From an uncultured Coriobacteriaceae bacterium (GTDB lineage: Bacteria > Actinomycetota > Coriobacteriia > Coriobacteriales > Atopobiaceae): DNA of 64,000 bases. The stretch spans positions 1-64,000 of the forward strand of contig CADAAU010000014.1 in NCBI GenBank assembly GCA_902786015.1, written 5' to 3'. The position numbers and the translations under genes were made by a program. Positions 43,245 through 53,031 of the stretch are shown one piece after another. Each line of letters begins with the position of its first letter. Position 1 is the stretch's first letter. The notes under the pieces are model-generated. The model saw only the letters and a list, made by a program, of their open reading frames with translations, had not been told where the DNA came from and searched no databases.

Positions 43245-44240
43245 ATGGCAGTATTTGAAGGAGTGTTTGATGCCGCAATAGCGCATGGACAGGCAGTCAT
43301 CGATCGTTTGCTCGAGGCGGCACAGCGCCGTCCCGAACAATACAAATACGGATGGAAGACCGTCCGCGACTTGGCGCAACTCGCAGGTTCCGGAGCCACG
43401 CTCTTCCTGCTCAATTCCCACAAGAAGCTTGCCGTACCCGTCTCCATCGCCACGGCAGCAGTAAGCGCTGGCCTCACCACGATGTCAGCTGTCTTTGACC
43501 CCTCTGACCCTCCCTCCGAAGGAACCACCGAAGAGGACGCACTGCGCGAAAAGATCACGACCGGCATAAACGAAAACATTCCAAACATCATTGGTGCCCT
43601 GACCGTGGCACTCTCTTCAAACTACAAAGAGACTCTTACGAAGCCGATGGACCTCACGCCACGAAATCCCACCGTTCCGTTTACCACCTTTGAGCGCGTC
43701 CGTAATGCCAGCACGCTTTTTGCCGTCTATACCATTGTCGGCCACTGGCTCGAGATGGCGTTCTGCCATCTCATACGACTGGGACTCATGGGTGGAGACT
43801 ACGATCGCTCAAACACGATGCTTTGGGATTGGTGGCTGCACCCATTCCCCGCGGAAGGCATCGCAGGGCTGCTCATTGCAGGCTGCCTTTCGCCACTGAG
43901 CAGGGTGCTGCTCAAGAAGTTTGGTGGACGCATGCTACCTGCAGTCGCCGTGAGCTTCCTTGCAAACCAAATCGTGTGCACGTCAATCGACTACCTTACG
44001 GGCATTGTGGCAAACCGCAACTACGAGCTATGGGACTATCGAAACATGCCCTTCAACTTCCAAGGCCAAATCTGCCTGCAGAACTCGCTGGTCTATTCTA
44101 CAGCCGCCACGCTCGTTACCTGGCTCGCATACCCTGCGCGCGAAGCTTGGCTACGTCGCATGCCGCCCGAACTCATAAACTTGGCACACTCCGCATTCGC
44201 CCCCGTCTATGCGTTCTTGTTCCTTACGTACTTTGCATAA
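43245..44240 (+). CDS. Putative ABC-transporter type IV / CmpB-like membrane protein
   Basis: 331 residues, about six membrane helices in the C-terminal two thirds. Family marks (PF06541): GHWLEMAFCH, WDWWLHPFPAEG, DYLTGIVANRNYELWDYRNMPFNFQGQICL. The true function of the family is not known despite its name. The N-terminal ~110 residues are a helical region with a short hydrophobic hairpin. CGAAGGAG precedes the ATG. Confidence 0.75.
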   Translation: MAVFEGVFDAAIAHGQAVIDRLLEAAQRRPEQYKYGWKTVRDLAQLAGSGATLFLLNSHKKLAVPVSIATAAVSAGLTTMSAVFDPSDPPSEGTTEEDALREKITTGINENIPNIIGALTVALSSNYKETLTKPMDLTPRNPTVPFTTFERVRNASTLFAVYTIVGHWLEMAFCHLIRLGLMGGDYDRSNTMLWDWWLHPFPAEGIAGLLIAGCLSPLSRVLLKKFGGRMLPAVAVSFLANQIVCTSIDYLTGIVANRNYELWDYRNMPFNFQGQICLQNSLVYSTAATLVTWLAYPAREAWLRRMPPELINLAHSAFAPVYAFLFLTYFA

Positions 44241-44251
44241 ATCCTCAAAAC

Positions 44252-44289
44252 GTGTGGCACACAACTCCCCCAGGAGATGTGTGCCACAC
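44252..44289. terminator. Bidirectional terminator between CmpB-like and invertase genes
   Basis: 12-bp stem GTGTGGCACACA / TGTGTGCCACAC with a 14-base loop that can itself pair partly (CTCCC...GGAG). Convergent genes on both sides. Confidence 0.75.
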
Positions 44290-44321
44290 GCAGGTAACCG
44301 TGGCCTATCGAATGATTGTGC

Positions 44322-45767
44322 CTATGCAGAAATATCCCACAGGCGAATCTCGGCGCTAGGTGCCTCGACGTTCACCGAATACGTCTTTGGATAGTAGCGA
44401 GTCGAGAAGGCCAACACTCCGTCATTCACGAACACCTCTATGGACGAAGCGTCGCCCACGACGCGCACCTTGTTGAGGTAGTCCAGACGCTCAAAGCGCT
44501 GAATGCGGCCAGCCCCCACGGACTTCTCGTCTTCCTTGGCGAATCTCATGGCAAAGCGGCCCTTATCCCACGTGAGCGTGAGCTCCTCTGCAATGGTGGC
44601 CTTGAACTCCCTGCTCTGGATGCCAACGACCTCCATATCAAAGCACCTCGTGTCCTCGGCGCTCATCGAGGCGTTGGAGAATCGCCCGTTCTGGCGGTAC
44701 CGCTCGAGCTCTCGCACCGGCATTTGCAGAATGCGTCCGTTACGTGCGGTAATCTCGCGCGGTATCGTAAAGCAGTGCTGCCAGCCATCATCTACGGTGA
44801 GGTTGGTATAGTACTTCTCATCGGGCATGCCCATCCATCCGATGAGGATGCGACGGCCACCAGCCGTCTCGAACGTCTGGGGTGCATAGAAGTCGAAGCC
44901 CGCATCCCAAAGCGCGAACGGCTTGAGCTTGCAGTCACCCAAAATGTCACCATGCAATACAAAATAACCCGACTGGTATACGTTGCGGCGGTCCCATTCC
45001 TCGCCAGAGAGTCCTTGCGGCGAGACGGAGAGTACCTTTGCGATGGGTTCGGTGTCGCGACGCGCATCGTCAGATACCTCAAAGTAGTCTGGGCACTCCC
45101 ACATGTATCCAAAGGGCTCTTTGGAAGTGATGCGATTCACCAAGTGCCAGGAGTCCATATCGTCTGACTCAAAGACGAGCACCTCACCCGTATCGTTCTT
45201 TTTGCGAGCCCCCTGCACCATATAGTACTTGTCGCCAGAACGCCAGACCTTGGGGTCGCGCACGTGGTTGGTGTCATCCTCGGGATAGTCGTCATTGCCA
45301 AGCACGAGCTTCTTGTGTGAGAAGTGCACGCCATCCTTACTCGTCACGTGGATGGTGTTGGCCTCACGCCCGTTCATAACGTAGTCGTAGCCTTCGGCAT
45401 CCTCGCGCTTTACGTTGCCTGTATAAAAGACGTGCATGGTGCCATCGTCCTCCACGAGCGCACTTCCCGAATACACGCCACCCACGTCGAACGGCTGGTC
45501 GGGATACAGGGCTGTGCCTTCGTATGTCCAGCGCACCATATCGTCACTCGTGGAGTGGCCCCACATCTTTACGCCGCCCTCCGCATTGAACGGAGAATAC
45601 TGAAAGTACGCATGGAACGTGTCGCCCAGCTGTGCCAGGCCATTGGGATCGTTAAGCCAGCCCACCGGCGGGGTGAGGTGGAATGCCTGGGCATATCGGC
45701 CCGGGTTTGCTGCGCCCTCCACGATCTTGCGGAGTGTGTCGAGATCTGCTGCGAGCGGGTTGCTCAT
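44322..45767 (-). CDS. GH32 sucrose-6-phosphate hydrolase / beta-fructofuranosidase
   Basis: About 481 residues. Five-bladed propeller plus C-terminal beta-sandwich. Catalytic triad motifs: WLNDPNG (nucleophile Asp), RDPKVW (transition-state Asp) and ECPDYF (acid/base Glu). No signal peptide, so it is cytoplasmic and probably acts on sucrose-6-phosphate or short fructans after uptake; no PTS or ABC sugar transporter is adjacent. ATG at 45767 has AGGAG upstream; the longer ORF adds unrelated residues. Confidence 0.9.
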   Translation of the reverse strand: MSNPLAADLDTLRKIVEGAANPGRYAQAFHLTPPVGWLNDPNGLAQLGDTFHAYFQYSPFNAEGGVKMWGHSTSDDMVRWTYEGTALYPDQPFDVGGVYSGSALVEDDGTMHVFYTGNVKREDAEGYDYVMNGREANTIHVTSKDGVHFSHKKLVLGNDDYPEDDTNHVRDPKVWRSGDKYYMVQGARKKNDTGEVLVFESDDMDSWHLVNRITSKEPFGYMWECPDYFEVSDDARRDTEPIAKVLSVSPQGLSGEEWDRRNVYQSGYFVLHGDILGDCKLKPFALWDAGFDFYAPQTFETAGGRRILIGWMGMPDEKYYTNLTVDDGWQHCFTIPREITARNGRILQMPVRELERYRQNGRFSNASMSAEDTRCFDMEVVGIQSREFKATIAEELTLTWDKGRFAMRFAKEDEKSVGAGRIQRFERLDYLNKVRVVGDASSIEVFVNDGVLAFSTRYYPKTYSVNVEAPSAEIRLWDISA

Positions 45768-45883
45768 ACTTGGGCTCCTAGCGTGAATGATGGCCATGCG
45801 CGACCGTCTGGCCGCGTGAAACAACCATATCACACTTGGCTATACAGACCGTAATCCCACTACTTGAGCGGTACTTTTAGCAT

Positions 45884-45910
45884 AAGCAATGGGGATACTC
45901 CCCATTGCTT
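45884..45910. terminator. Hairpin after the subtilase gene
   Basis: 12-bp stem AAGCAATGGGGA / TCCCCATTGCTT with a 3-base loop. Located 35 bases past the subtilase stop. Core ATGGGGATAC is shared with the hairpin at 62614-62676. Confidence 0.7.
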
Positions 45911-45944
45911 GATGTTATCAGCCTGACGGTCTGTGGATGGAACA

Positions 45945-48900
45945 CTAGCGTGACATAAACGGATTGGACGTATCGCCCGGCGCCGAACCTCCCTTGGGCA
46001 CGAGCTGAATCTGGATGGCTTCAAGGCGATACGAGTATCCGGCAGTGCCCGCGCTTCCGCCGTTTTTGGTCCAACCCATCCAACCTATCCGCTGCGCATG
46101 GACTCGATACCACACGTCAAAATGGTTGGCAAGCTCGTCGGTAAGGTCGATTTCGATGGCCTCGAGTCGCTTTGACTCGCCCGTCGTTCCGCTCATCTCC
46201 CCATTTGAACTGTAACCTTGCCAGCCATATGTTTGTACGTGCGTGCGATAGCGAATACCACCCGAATACGGGCTCCCGCCCACGTTGATATTGATTCCCT
46301 CCAGGCGAAGCGACTGCCCGCTGGTTCCGCTCGTCTCTCCATCCCGTACGTATTCTTGCCAGCCTTGGCGCTGCACGTGCGTACGATAGCTCACGGGGAA
46401 CCTAAAGGGCGTATCGGTACTTCCCGGCGCAGAAGACCCCTTGGCGAGAATGCAGATCTCTATGCCCTCGAGTCTATACGAATAGCCTGCCGTACCGCTC
46501 AGACCACCGTTCTTTGTCCAACCCATCCAACCAAACCTTTGTGCATGGACACGGTACCAGATGTCAAAGTGTTCTGCCATGCCTTCGGTAAGCCTGATTT
46601 GTATGGCCTCTAGACGCTTGGACTCCCCCTGCGTGCCACTCATCTCTCCCGAGCTCTTCCAGCTGTCTTCCCAGCCATACGTCTGCACATGCGTGCGGTA
46701 TTGGATGGTACCGGAATAGGGCGCGTCGTCGATCTTGATTCTGATGCCTTCCAGCCTAAGCGATCTGCCCGTCGTTCCCGACGTCTGGCCGTTCTTCTTC
46801 CAATCTTGCCAGCCTTCCCGTTGTACATGAGTTTGGTACTGCAGCTTGTCCTCTACATTGCTTACATTCGTAAGGTCATTTATATGCTCCTCAGCAGCCA
46901 CAAGCTTTGCGTAGTTCGATACCAAGGCACGCTGTGAGGGCGCAAGCGCATCGTACGCCTTTCGAGCTTCGGCCACCTGGGACGAGTTCGCAAGAGTAAG
47001 TTCGCCCACAGAGGGAATCCGATCGATCCTCTCCATGACCTCATAGGCGCGAATCTTGTCATTCTGGTTGTGAACCTCCGACAGCTTGGCTTGTTGTTCC
47101 CGCGTCAGGCCATTGTGGATGGCACTTACCGCCGCATACGCATTGACTTCGCCCCATCCATATTCCCAAGACATGGTCGAACCCTTGAGGTCTGTTGCTG
47201 TCGCATACAGCAAAGACACCGCATCGTCCACAGAAAGGCTTGGCCTTGCGGCAAACATGAGTGCCAGCACGCCTGACACATGTGGAGCGGCCATCGATGT
47301 GCCCGAAAGGGTGCCGTAGGAAGATCCCTTTGTGGAGAGGATGTCGGTACCAGGCGCCGAGATATTCTTTAGAAGCGTGCCGGCTTCGTTGTAATTGGAT
47401 CCGCTACTGCGTACCACCTCAGTGCCAGACTGCTGTAGATTGATGACGCTTACCACGTTTGAGTGATCACTTGGGTAACAGTTGTACGGAACTTTTTTAG
47501 ATTTGGAAGAGGACGAATTGCCAGCTGCTGCAACGGTCACGATACCCTTGGCATACGCCTCGTCTATCTTTTTTAGCAACGTATCGTCTGATGACGCGGT
47601 TTTATCGACGCCCATGCTCAGGTTCACGATGCGGCAGTTCCGAGAATCCTTGTGCTCCATGACGTAGTCATACGCCTTAATGAGCGAGCTTGTCGAGGCG
47701 GTGCCATCGGGACCCACCACCTTTACGGGCATCACGTTGGCATTGTACGAGACCCCCGCAACTCCCACGCCATTGTTGGCAGTGGCCGCGATGATGCCCG
47801 CTACGTGCGTGCCGTGTCCCTCCGGCGACCCCCTGTAAGGAGTCACATCCGTATCAGACCCTCCTCTGACCGCATTGTAGGAGTTATAGGGGTCGACGAT
47901 ATTGTCCTTGAGGTCAGGGTGATTGACGTCACACCCAAGGTCAAACGTGGCGACAGTCACGCCATGGTTTGCCTTGACCAACGACCATGCGTCAAAGGCA
48001 TTGATGCTCTTTAGACCCCACTGCTCGCCCACGCGCTTGTCGTTGACGGAAACCGCCTGCGCCTCCAAACCGTTTTCGAGAGACTCGTCCGTTGACTCAG
48101 GATCAGACATGGGCTTGGGGTTGTCTTCACTCGTATTCGTTGTCTCCCCCTCGGCTTTTGTGTCGGTTGGATTCTGTGTATTGTCGGTCTCTTCCACAGG
48201 TTCCATCCGGTCATCGGGCGAGGCATCATTGGTTTGGGGTGCATCCCCCTCGGGAGCCGGCGTCTCGTTCGGCTCGCGTACCTCCGAAAGCACCGGATCT
48301 GCCTGTCCTGTAATGGCGGGAGTTTCCTCTTGCGCGTCTGCTGCAGCGTCTTGCTCCACAGATTCCGGTGCCGTGGGGTCTGCCATCAGCACATAGGTAT
48401 AGTTTGGCTGCGCGCCCTCAACGACATTTGACTCAAGAAGGTCATTGACCGCTGTCTCTACTTCTAGGCCACCGTCATAGCTCAGCCGAACTGTGCCCTC
48501 GCTCACCTCATCAACACTGACGTTGCCAGCAGCGTCTCCCAACGAATCCACAATCTGCTGCACATCCGTGCCCGCTGGCACGTTCACAAGCACCTCGTTC
48601 TCTTCGTAGGTGGCGTCATCGGCCATGACGAACGCAGGAGCCCCCGTCGAAGGCTGGGCGACGTCACTGCTTTTATCCGACTCTTCGTCAGGCGCGACAA
48701 AACCATCATCGGGCATGCCGCTCGGCACTTTGATATCGTCATCCACCGTTTCGCTACTACTGATGCTGTCGTTTGCGACGTCGTCCTTCGTTACGTCCTC
48801 TTTCCCTGACTCGGGAACAGAGACGGGCTTAGCCTCCTCCGCTTTGCGAGGCACCTCATCTTCCACACTCACCGTAGCTGCCTGTTGCCCGCCCGACGAT

Positions 48901-49016
48901 TGTTGAAGCCCTTGCTCAGTCTTGCTTTGGTACTGTGGTACCAAAAACGCAACCGACATAACAAGAAGCACAAGGCATGCAACGACGAGCATGCGAGTAA
49001 GAGACCATTTGTGCAT
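45945..49016 (-). CDS. Secreted subtilisin-like serine protease with six ChW repeats
   Basis: About 1023 residues. Signal or anchor helix ~8-27, long acidic Ser/Thr/Glu-rich stretch (~30-320) that includes an I9-like propeptide segment (ENEVLVNVPAGTDVQQIVD ... QPNYTYV), then an S8 catalytic domain with Asp in FDLGCDVNHPD, His in GHGTHVAGI and Ser in LSGTSMAAPHVSG. A FIVAR-like helical segment follows (~660-725). The C-terminus holds six ChW (clostridial hydrophobic with Trp) repeats in an A-B-C-A-B-C order (YRTHVQ...GW...SGTxG.S.RLE.I.I), which bind surface ligands. No LPxTG motif. GGAGG precedes the ATG. A likely cell-envelope protease acting on host or dietary proteins. Confidence 0.92.
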   Translation of the reverse strand: MHKWSLTRMLVVACLVLLVMSVAFLVPQYQSKTEQGLQQSSGGQQAATVSVEDEVPRKAEEAKPVSVPESGKEDVTKDDVANDSISSSETVDDDIKVPSGMPDDGFVAPDEESDKSSDVAQPSTGAPAFVMADDATYEENEVLVNVPAGTDVQQIVDSLGDAAGNVSVDEVSEGTVRLSYDGGLEVETAVNDLLESNVVEGAQPNYTYVLMADPTAPESVEQDAAADAQEETPAITGQADPVLSEVREPNETPAPEGDAPQTNDASPDDRMEPVEETDNTQNPTDTKAEGETTNTSEDNPKPMSDPESTDESLENGLEAQAVSVNDKRVGEQWGLKSINAFDAWSLVKANHGVTVATFDLGCDVNHPDLKDNIVDPYNSYNAVRGGSDTDVTPYRGSPEGHGTHVAGIIAATANNGVGVAGVSYNANVMPVKVVGPDGTASTSSLIKAYDYVMEHKDSRNCRIVNLSMGVDKTASSDDTLLKKIDEAYAKGIVTVAAAGNSSSSKSKKVPYNCYPSDHSNVVSVINLQQSGTEVVRSSGSNYNEAGTLLKNISAPGTDILSTKGSSYGTLSGTSMAAPHVSGVLALMFAARPSLSVDDAVSLLYATATDLKGSTMSWEYGWGEVNAYAAVSAIHNGLTREQQAKLSEVHNQNDKIRAYEVMERIDRIPSVGELTLANSSQVAEARKAYDALAPSQRALVSNYAKLVAAEEHINDLTNVSNVEDKLQYQTHVQREGWQDWKKNGQTSGTTGRSLRLEGIRIKIDDAPYSGTIQYRTHVQTYGWEDSWKSSGEMSGTQGESKRLEAIQIRLTEGMAEHFDIWYRVHAQRFGWMGWTKNGGLSGTAGYSYRLEGIEICILAKGSSAPGSTDTPFRFPVSYRTHVQRQGWQEYVRDGETSGTSGQSLRLEGININVGGSPYSGGIRYRTHVQTYGWQGYSSNGEMSGTTGESKRLEAIEIDLTDELANHFDVWYRVHAQRIGWMGWTKNGGSAGTAGYSYRLEAIQIQLVPKGGSAPGDTSNPFMSR

Positions 49017-49099
49017 AACCAACCTCCATAAGTCGTGCTCCTAAGCTTAACAGTTAGACGCCTGCCTAACGATAAGGAATCCTTAAGGAGTTGGAAATG

Positions 49100-49489
49100 C
49101 TATTCAGCGTCTTCGCGCGTCACTCGACCGCGAGCACGCTTGACTTGCGAGCGACGGTGCTTACCCTCAAGCCTCTTTTCCTGAGATGACCGGGTAGGTT
49201 TGGTCGCATGCCGTATTACGGGCGCTATCGATCGACGCTCAAGCTCATCTCGAATCTTTTGCAAGCAAAGCTGGCGATTGCGAAACTGACTACGCGACTC
49301 CCTGCTCACCACGACGATCCCCGTAGGAAGATGGCGCATGCGTACGGCAGAGTCGGTGGTGTTTACGCCCTGACCGCCAGGACCATGCGCCCGAAACACC
49401 TCCACTTCACATGACTTCGCCAAACCCTCGAGCGGCACGGCTGCCATGTGGGCGTACTCTCGATACGTATAGCTATTACAAGGTTCCAT
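49100..49489 (-). CDS. Release-factor-like protein with GGQ motif (ribosome rescue type)
   Basis: About 129 residues. RF-1 catalytic domain alone: [17 protein letters not shown] with the peptidyl-tRNA-hydrolysing [28 protein letters not shown], and a basic tail (~30 residues, Lys/Arg-rich) like the ribosome-channel tail of ArfB/YaeJ or RF-like proteins. Probably frees stalled ribosomes. It abuts mnmA: ATG at 49489 or GTG at 49498, which overlaps the mnmA stop; GAGGGG is upstream. Third gene of the iscS-mnmA operon. Confidence 0.85.
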   Translation of the reverse strand: MEPCNSYTYREYAHMAAVPLEGLAKSCEVEVFRAHGPGGQGVNTTDSAVRMRHLPTGIVVVSRESRSQFRNRQLCLQKIRDELERRSIAPVIRHATKPTRSSQEKRLEGKHRRSQVKRARGRVTREDAE

Positions 49490-49491
49490 GC

Positions 49492-50595
49492 CTAGCACTT
49501 CCCCTCAAAGGGCAGTGTGAGCTCTCTTTTGCAAACAAGGCCACCACCCATACATACCAGGCCATCATAGAGCACGGCAGACTGGCCCGGCGCTACCGTC
49601 GGGACCGGCTCGTCGAACCTCAAGGTAACATACGGGCCATCAGCCTCGACATGTGTCTCGCGCAGGGGCCCGGTGTGGCGGGTTCGTACGACGAACTGGC
49701 CAGATTCGATCGCCTCTCCCGTTAGCCAATGCACGTCTTCCAGCTCGATGCTCTGCGTCCATAACGCCGAACAAGCTCGGTCCGAAGACACGTACACGAC
49801 ATTGCGTTCGCAGTCGGTAGCCACCACGTAGCGTGCCGGTCCCCCACCCAAGTTGAGACCTCGTCGCTGCCCTATCGTATACAGGAATGCGCCATCGTGT
49901 TTGCCCAGCACCTTTCCTGTCTCCCACTCCACGACATCTCCCGCCCGTCGCTCAAGGGAATCAAGCAAAAACGTACGTAGGCCCACAGGTCCCACGAAGC
50001 ATATGCCATCCGAGTCGGGCTTGTTTGCGACATCAAGTCCACGACTCGCACACATCTCGCGGACCTTCTGCTTGGTGGGAATGTCTTGTAGCGGAAACAA
50101 GACGCGCTGGAACGCATTGGCTTCGACACGCCACAAAAAGTACGTCTGGTCCTTGTGCTCGCAAGCCGCCCGCGCGAGACGAGGCAGGCCGCCATGCGCT
50201 TCTGGGGGAAGCAACCTCGCATAATGACCTGTCGCCACCAAATCTGCACCCCGCTCATAGGCCATCTGCGCAAAGGTTCCGAACTTAATGGTCTGATTGC
50301 ACATGACGTCCGGATTTGGCGTGTATCCTCGCCGGTAGGCATCTACCACATAATCGACTACTGTGCGACGATAGTCACTTTCGCAATCCCATACTTCGAG
50401 GTCTATGCCAAGGCTCACAGCCACTCGTTCCGCATCCGCCAGGTCTTCCGCCCAAGGACACGCGAATCCCGGAAGGTCCTTTGACCAGTTCCTCATGTAG
50501 ATGCCCACCACGTCGTAACCTTGCTCACAGAGCAGGGCTGCAGCCAGGGCAGAGTCCACTCCTCCGCTCATGCCCACAAACACGAGTTTGCTCAT
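49492..50595 (-). CDS. mnmA: tRNA-specific 2-thiouridylase MnmA
   Basis: About 367 residues. PP-loop [11 protein letters not shown], catalytic Cys in NPDVMCNQ and second Cys in DSDGICFVG, plus [13 protein letters not shown]. It inserts sulfur at U34 of tRNA-Lys, Glu and Gln, using sulfur from the cysteine desulfurase encoded immediately upstream, whose stop overlaps the mnmA start by 4 bases. ATG at 50595, GGAGGGAG upstream. Confidence 0.95.
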   Translation of the reverse strand: MSKLVFVGMSGGVDSALAAALLCEQGYDVVGIYMRNWSKDLPGFACPWAEDLADAERVAVSLGIDLEVWDCESDYRRTVVDYVVDAYRRGYTPNPDVMCNQTIKFGTFAQMAYERGADLVATGHYARLLPPEAHGGLPRLARAACEHKDQTYFLWRVEANAFQRVLFPLQDIPTKQKVREMCASRGLDVANKPDSDGICFVGPVGLRTFLLDSLERRAGDVVEWETGKVLGKHDGAFLYTIGQRRGLNLGGGPARYVVATDCERNVVYVSSDRACSALWTQSIELEDVHWLTGEAIESGQFVVRTRHTGPLRETHVEADGPYVTLRFDEPVPTVAPGQSAVLYDGLVCMGGGLVCKRELTLPFEGKC

Positions 50596-51779
50596 GCGCG
50601 CTCCCTCCTTTTGGCCGATCGCACCCGTTCCTCGCACACGCACTCCACTATGGCGGTTGCTGCCCTTCTTACGTCATCTTCGCTCGTCGCACGACCGAGC
50701 GACAGCCGCAGGCTGCCTTGCGCAACCTCTTCGGACATCTCGATTGCCTTGAGCACGTGGCTCGTGCGCATACGGCTCGCCGCGCATGCGCTTCCGGTGC
50801 CCACGCATACGCCACGCCGTTCAAGCGCGATCACAAGCCGCCTCGCGTCTGCTTCCGGGAAGCTCGCATGAACCAATCCGGGCAGTCGCCGACCTTCTTG
50901 CGTGGGACCCGAGAATACCACATCGGATACACCCTCTGCGATAAGTCCCCGAAGCAGCGAAGTCAGCTTGCGGAGCCTGCGGACTTCTTTGGATCGCAGG
51001 CGCTCGGCCAGTTCGAGCGCACAGGCAAATCCTATGACGCCTGCCACGTTCTCGGTGCCCGATCGGATGCCGCCTTCCTGGCCCCCTCCTTGCACGAGCG
51101 ACCGAAGTGCAATGCCATCCGCGTGCCACAGCATGCCGACCTGCTTTGGCCCGTAGACCTTTGCCGCAGACAACGTCATCAGATCGACACCCAACGACGA
51201 CACGTTGACCGAGACGTATCCCGCCGCCTGAGACGAATCCGTATGCAGCAGCAATGGAGTCGTCTCCCCTGACTCCAGTCTGCGCATGCGCTCCTTGCGT
51301 ACCAATGAAGCTACCTCGCGCACGGGCTGTATCGTGCCGATTTCGCCGTTTGCAAGACCCACGCTCACCAGCTCCACGTCATCGGTGAGCATCGTTTTGA
51401 GGACATTGAGGTCGATAGTTCCGTCCTTGGTCACGGGAACTACCCGGCCCCCACCATTGACGCAACGTTCCAAAACGCTTTCGTGTTCTGTGGCACAAGC
51501 GAGTACATGGCCTTCCACAGACGCCAAGGCCAGGTTGTTTGCCTCCGTCGCCCCTGCCGTCAGCGTGACGTTTCCGGGACGTCCCCCCACCACATGAGCC
51601 AAGCGCGCACGTGCCGCCTCATAATCGGCGCGCACATTTCTTGCCAGCGCATAGGGGGCTGACGGATTGTAGAAGCGCTCAGACCAATAGGGAGCCATGG
51701 CCTTTAGCACCTCGTTGGCTAAAGGTGTCGCCGCCGCATAATCTAGATAAATGACGTCTGCCGGTTCTTCCTCAATCAT
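50592..51779 (-). CDS. iscS: Cysteine desulfurase (IscS/NifS type)
   Basis: About 395 residues. PLP enzyme: IYLDYAAATPLA, GATEANNLAL, HTDSSQAAGYV, the PLP lysine in LSAAKVYGPKQVG, and the active Cys in GVCVGTGSACAASR. Takes sulfur from cysteine as persulfide for MnmA (next gene) and probably for iron-sulfur clusters. ATG at 51779 with GAGGGG upstream. First gene of a three-gene operon. Confidence 0.93.
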   Translation of the reverse strand: MIEEEPADVIYLDYAAATPLANEVLKAMAPYWSERFYNPSAPYALARNVRADYEAARARLAHVVGGRPGNVTLTAGATEANNLALASVEGHVLACATEHESVLERCVNGGGRVVPVTKDGTIDLNVLKTMLTDDVELVSVGLANGEIGTIQPVREVASLVRKERMRRLESGETTPLLLHTDSSQAAGYVSVNVSSLGVDLMTLSAAKVYGPKQVGMLWHADGIALRSLVQGGGQEGGIRSGTENVAGVIGFACALELAERLRSKEVRRLRKLTSLLRGLIAEGVSDVVFSGPTQEGRRLPGLVHASFPEADARRLVIALERRGVCVGTGSACAASRMRTSHVLKAIEMSEEVAQGSLRLSLGRATSEDDVRRAATAIVECVCEERVRSAKRRERA

Positions 51780-51955
51780 GTTTCCCCTCACCATATGTGA
51801 CGTGAACCCCATCATACCCCGTTGTACCGAAATGGCCTAACTTACCGAGCAATTTGGGGACTGTTCATACCCGATGGTAGGCGGCTAGGGCAGGCGATGG
51901 GGAGTAGCAGCAGTAGCAGCATTTTGGGGAGGGCAAAAAATTCCTAAAAAAGTGC

Positions 51956-51984
51956 TTGCATTCTGTCGAGGACTTCCGTATAGT
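51956..51984 (+). promoter_or_regulatory. tRNA-Gly/tRNA-Cys promoter
   Basis: -35 TTGCAT (51956-51961), 17-base spacer, -10 TATAGT (51979-51984), with phased A-tracts upstream (AAAAAATTCCTAAAAAAGTG). Confidence 0.85.
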
Positions 51985-51996
51985 ATTCCTTGCGAC

Positions 51997-52072
51997 GCGG
52001 GCTTGGCGCAGTTGGTAGCGCGCAACCTTGCCAAGGTTGAGGTCGCGGGTTCGAACCCCGTAGCCCGCTCCA
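51997..52072 (+). tRNA. tRNA-Gly (GCC)
   Basis: Acceptor GCGGGCT / AGCCCGC, anticodon stem CAACC/GGTTG, loop TTGCCAA gives anticodon GCC. T-arm GGTTCGAACCC. CCA encoded at 52070-52072. Confidence 0.96.
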
Positions 52073-52082
52073 TGAGTTCTCC

Positions 52083-52106
52083 GGCCGGTTTTACAATCGG
52101 CCTTTT
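52083..52106 (+). terminator. Terminator-like hairpin between the two tRNA genes
   Basis: GGCCG / CGGCC stem, 10-base loop, followed by TTTTT. Only 8 bases then separate it from tRNA-Cys, so it may attenuate read-through or aid processing. Confidence 0.7.
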
Positions 52107-52114
52107 TAATAGAC

Positions 52115-52188
52115 GGCGAAGTGGCCAAGTGGTAAGGCAGAGGCCTGCAAAGCCTTTATCCCCGGTTCGAATCCGGGCTTCGCCTCCA
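52115..52188 (+). tRNA. tRNA-Cys (GCA)
   Basis: Acceptor GGCGAAG / CTTCGCC, anticodon stem GAGGC/GCCTT (one G-T pair), loop CTGCAAA gives anticodon GCA. CCA encoded at 52186-52188. Same transcription unit as tRNA-Gly. Confidence 0.96.
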
Positions 52189-52196
52189 GATTTTCC

Positions 52197-52226
52197 GAGT
52201 CCGGTAACTCCGGACTCTTTTCTTTT
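52197..52226 (+). terminator. Terminator after tRNA-Cys
   Basis: Perfect GAGTCCGG / CCGGACTC stem with a 5-base loop, then TTTTCTTTT. Confidence 0.9.
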
Positions 52227-52273
52227 ATCAATTTGTAATCCCCAAATCTTTGGCTGGACTGATGTTATTACGA

Positions 52274-53002
52274 TTATCCAGTCGTCTTGCTAAGCTTCAC
52301 AAGATGGACCTGAGTGCCCATGCCACCTGGTCTAGGACGTATGCTCACAGAATCTACAAGAAGCCGCATAAGAGCAATGCCCCTGCCGCGCTCGATGTTA
52401 CATCCCAAATCCACAGCATCGGCATCGAATCCTTCGCCACAATCGGTGACGTCAATGACGATGCGATCGCGATACCCACTCACCGTGGTCAAGATTCCCT
52501 CACCGCAGGTATGATCCGTAGCGTTGCCTATCGCCTCCCCCACGGCTAGTGTAAGGTCAAATATCTCGTCTTGAGAAAACCGCATTCGCTCGGCAAGCTC
52601 GGCAACACGCCCACGCACGATTTGCATATTGCACCCGTCAACGGGCAACGTCGTGCGCCAAAGAGGCAACTCCGACGAGTCAAGTTCCTCTACGTCGCGA
52701 TGCTCACCGGCAGCGCTCACAGGAACCAGATCATCAATTCGAGAAATCCGTAGCCGGCGAAGAACGCCAGGGGTAACGTTTACTAACGAGAGCAATCCGT
52801 TCGCATCGCGCATCCTTCGGATGACTACAACAAGAAAAGACATGCCCCCTGAATCCACGTAGGGCACGCCTGCCATGTTGAGCACGATGCGGCGACAGCC
52901 TCGTGCAATGAGGTTGTCGCACACCGTACGCACCGCTGAGGCGGTTCGTGCAGTAAGCTCACCGTATACGGGAACCAGGGCTATGTTCGTCGAGTGTCGC
53001 AT
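52274..53002 (-). CDS. STAS anti-anti-sigma domain fused to RsbW-type anti-sigma kinase
   Basis: 242 residues. Residues 1-105 are a STAS domain with the phosphorylatable Ser51 in YVDSGGMSF (usual DSSGL). Residues ~120-242 are an RsbW-type GHKL kinase with intact N-box LAVGEAIGNATDH and G1 box DCGEGFD plus GRGIALMRLL. In partner switching these are normally separate proteins that bind each other; here one chain holds both. The SpoIIE phosphatase gene upstream (29 bases) would reverse the kinase's action. No sigma factor gene is near, so the controlled partner is unknown. Confidence 0.9.
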   Translation of the reverse strand: MRHSTNIALVPVYGELTARTASAVRTVCDNLIARGCRRIVLNMAGVPYVDSGGMSFLVVVIRRMRDANGLLSLVNVTPGVLRRLRISRIDDLVPVSAAGEHRDVEELDSSELPLWRTTLPVDGCNMQIVRGRVAELAERMRFSQDEIFDLTLAVGEAIGNATDHTCGEGILTTVSGYRDRIVIDVTDCGEGFDADAVDLGCNIERGRGIALMRLLVDSVSIRPRPGGMGTQVHLVKLSKTTG

Positions 53003-53031
53003 AAAGCCCTTATTCCCTAAGCGCTGCTGAA

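Noticed and set aside
51865..52128. Frame reading GVRTRDLNLGK
   Set aside because: Antisense translation of tRNA-Gly; not a protein.
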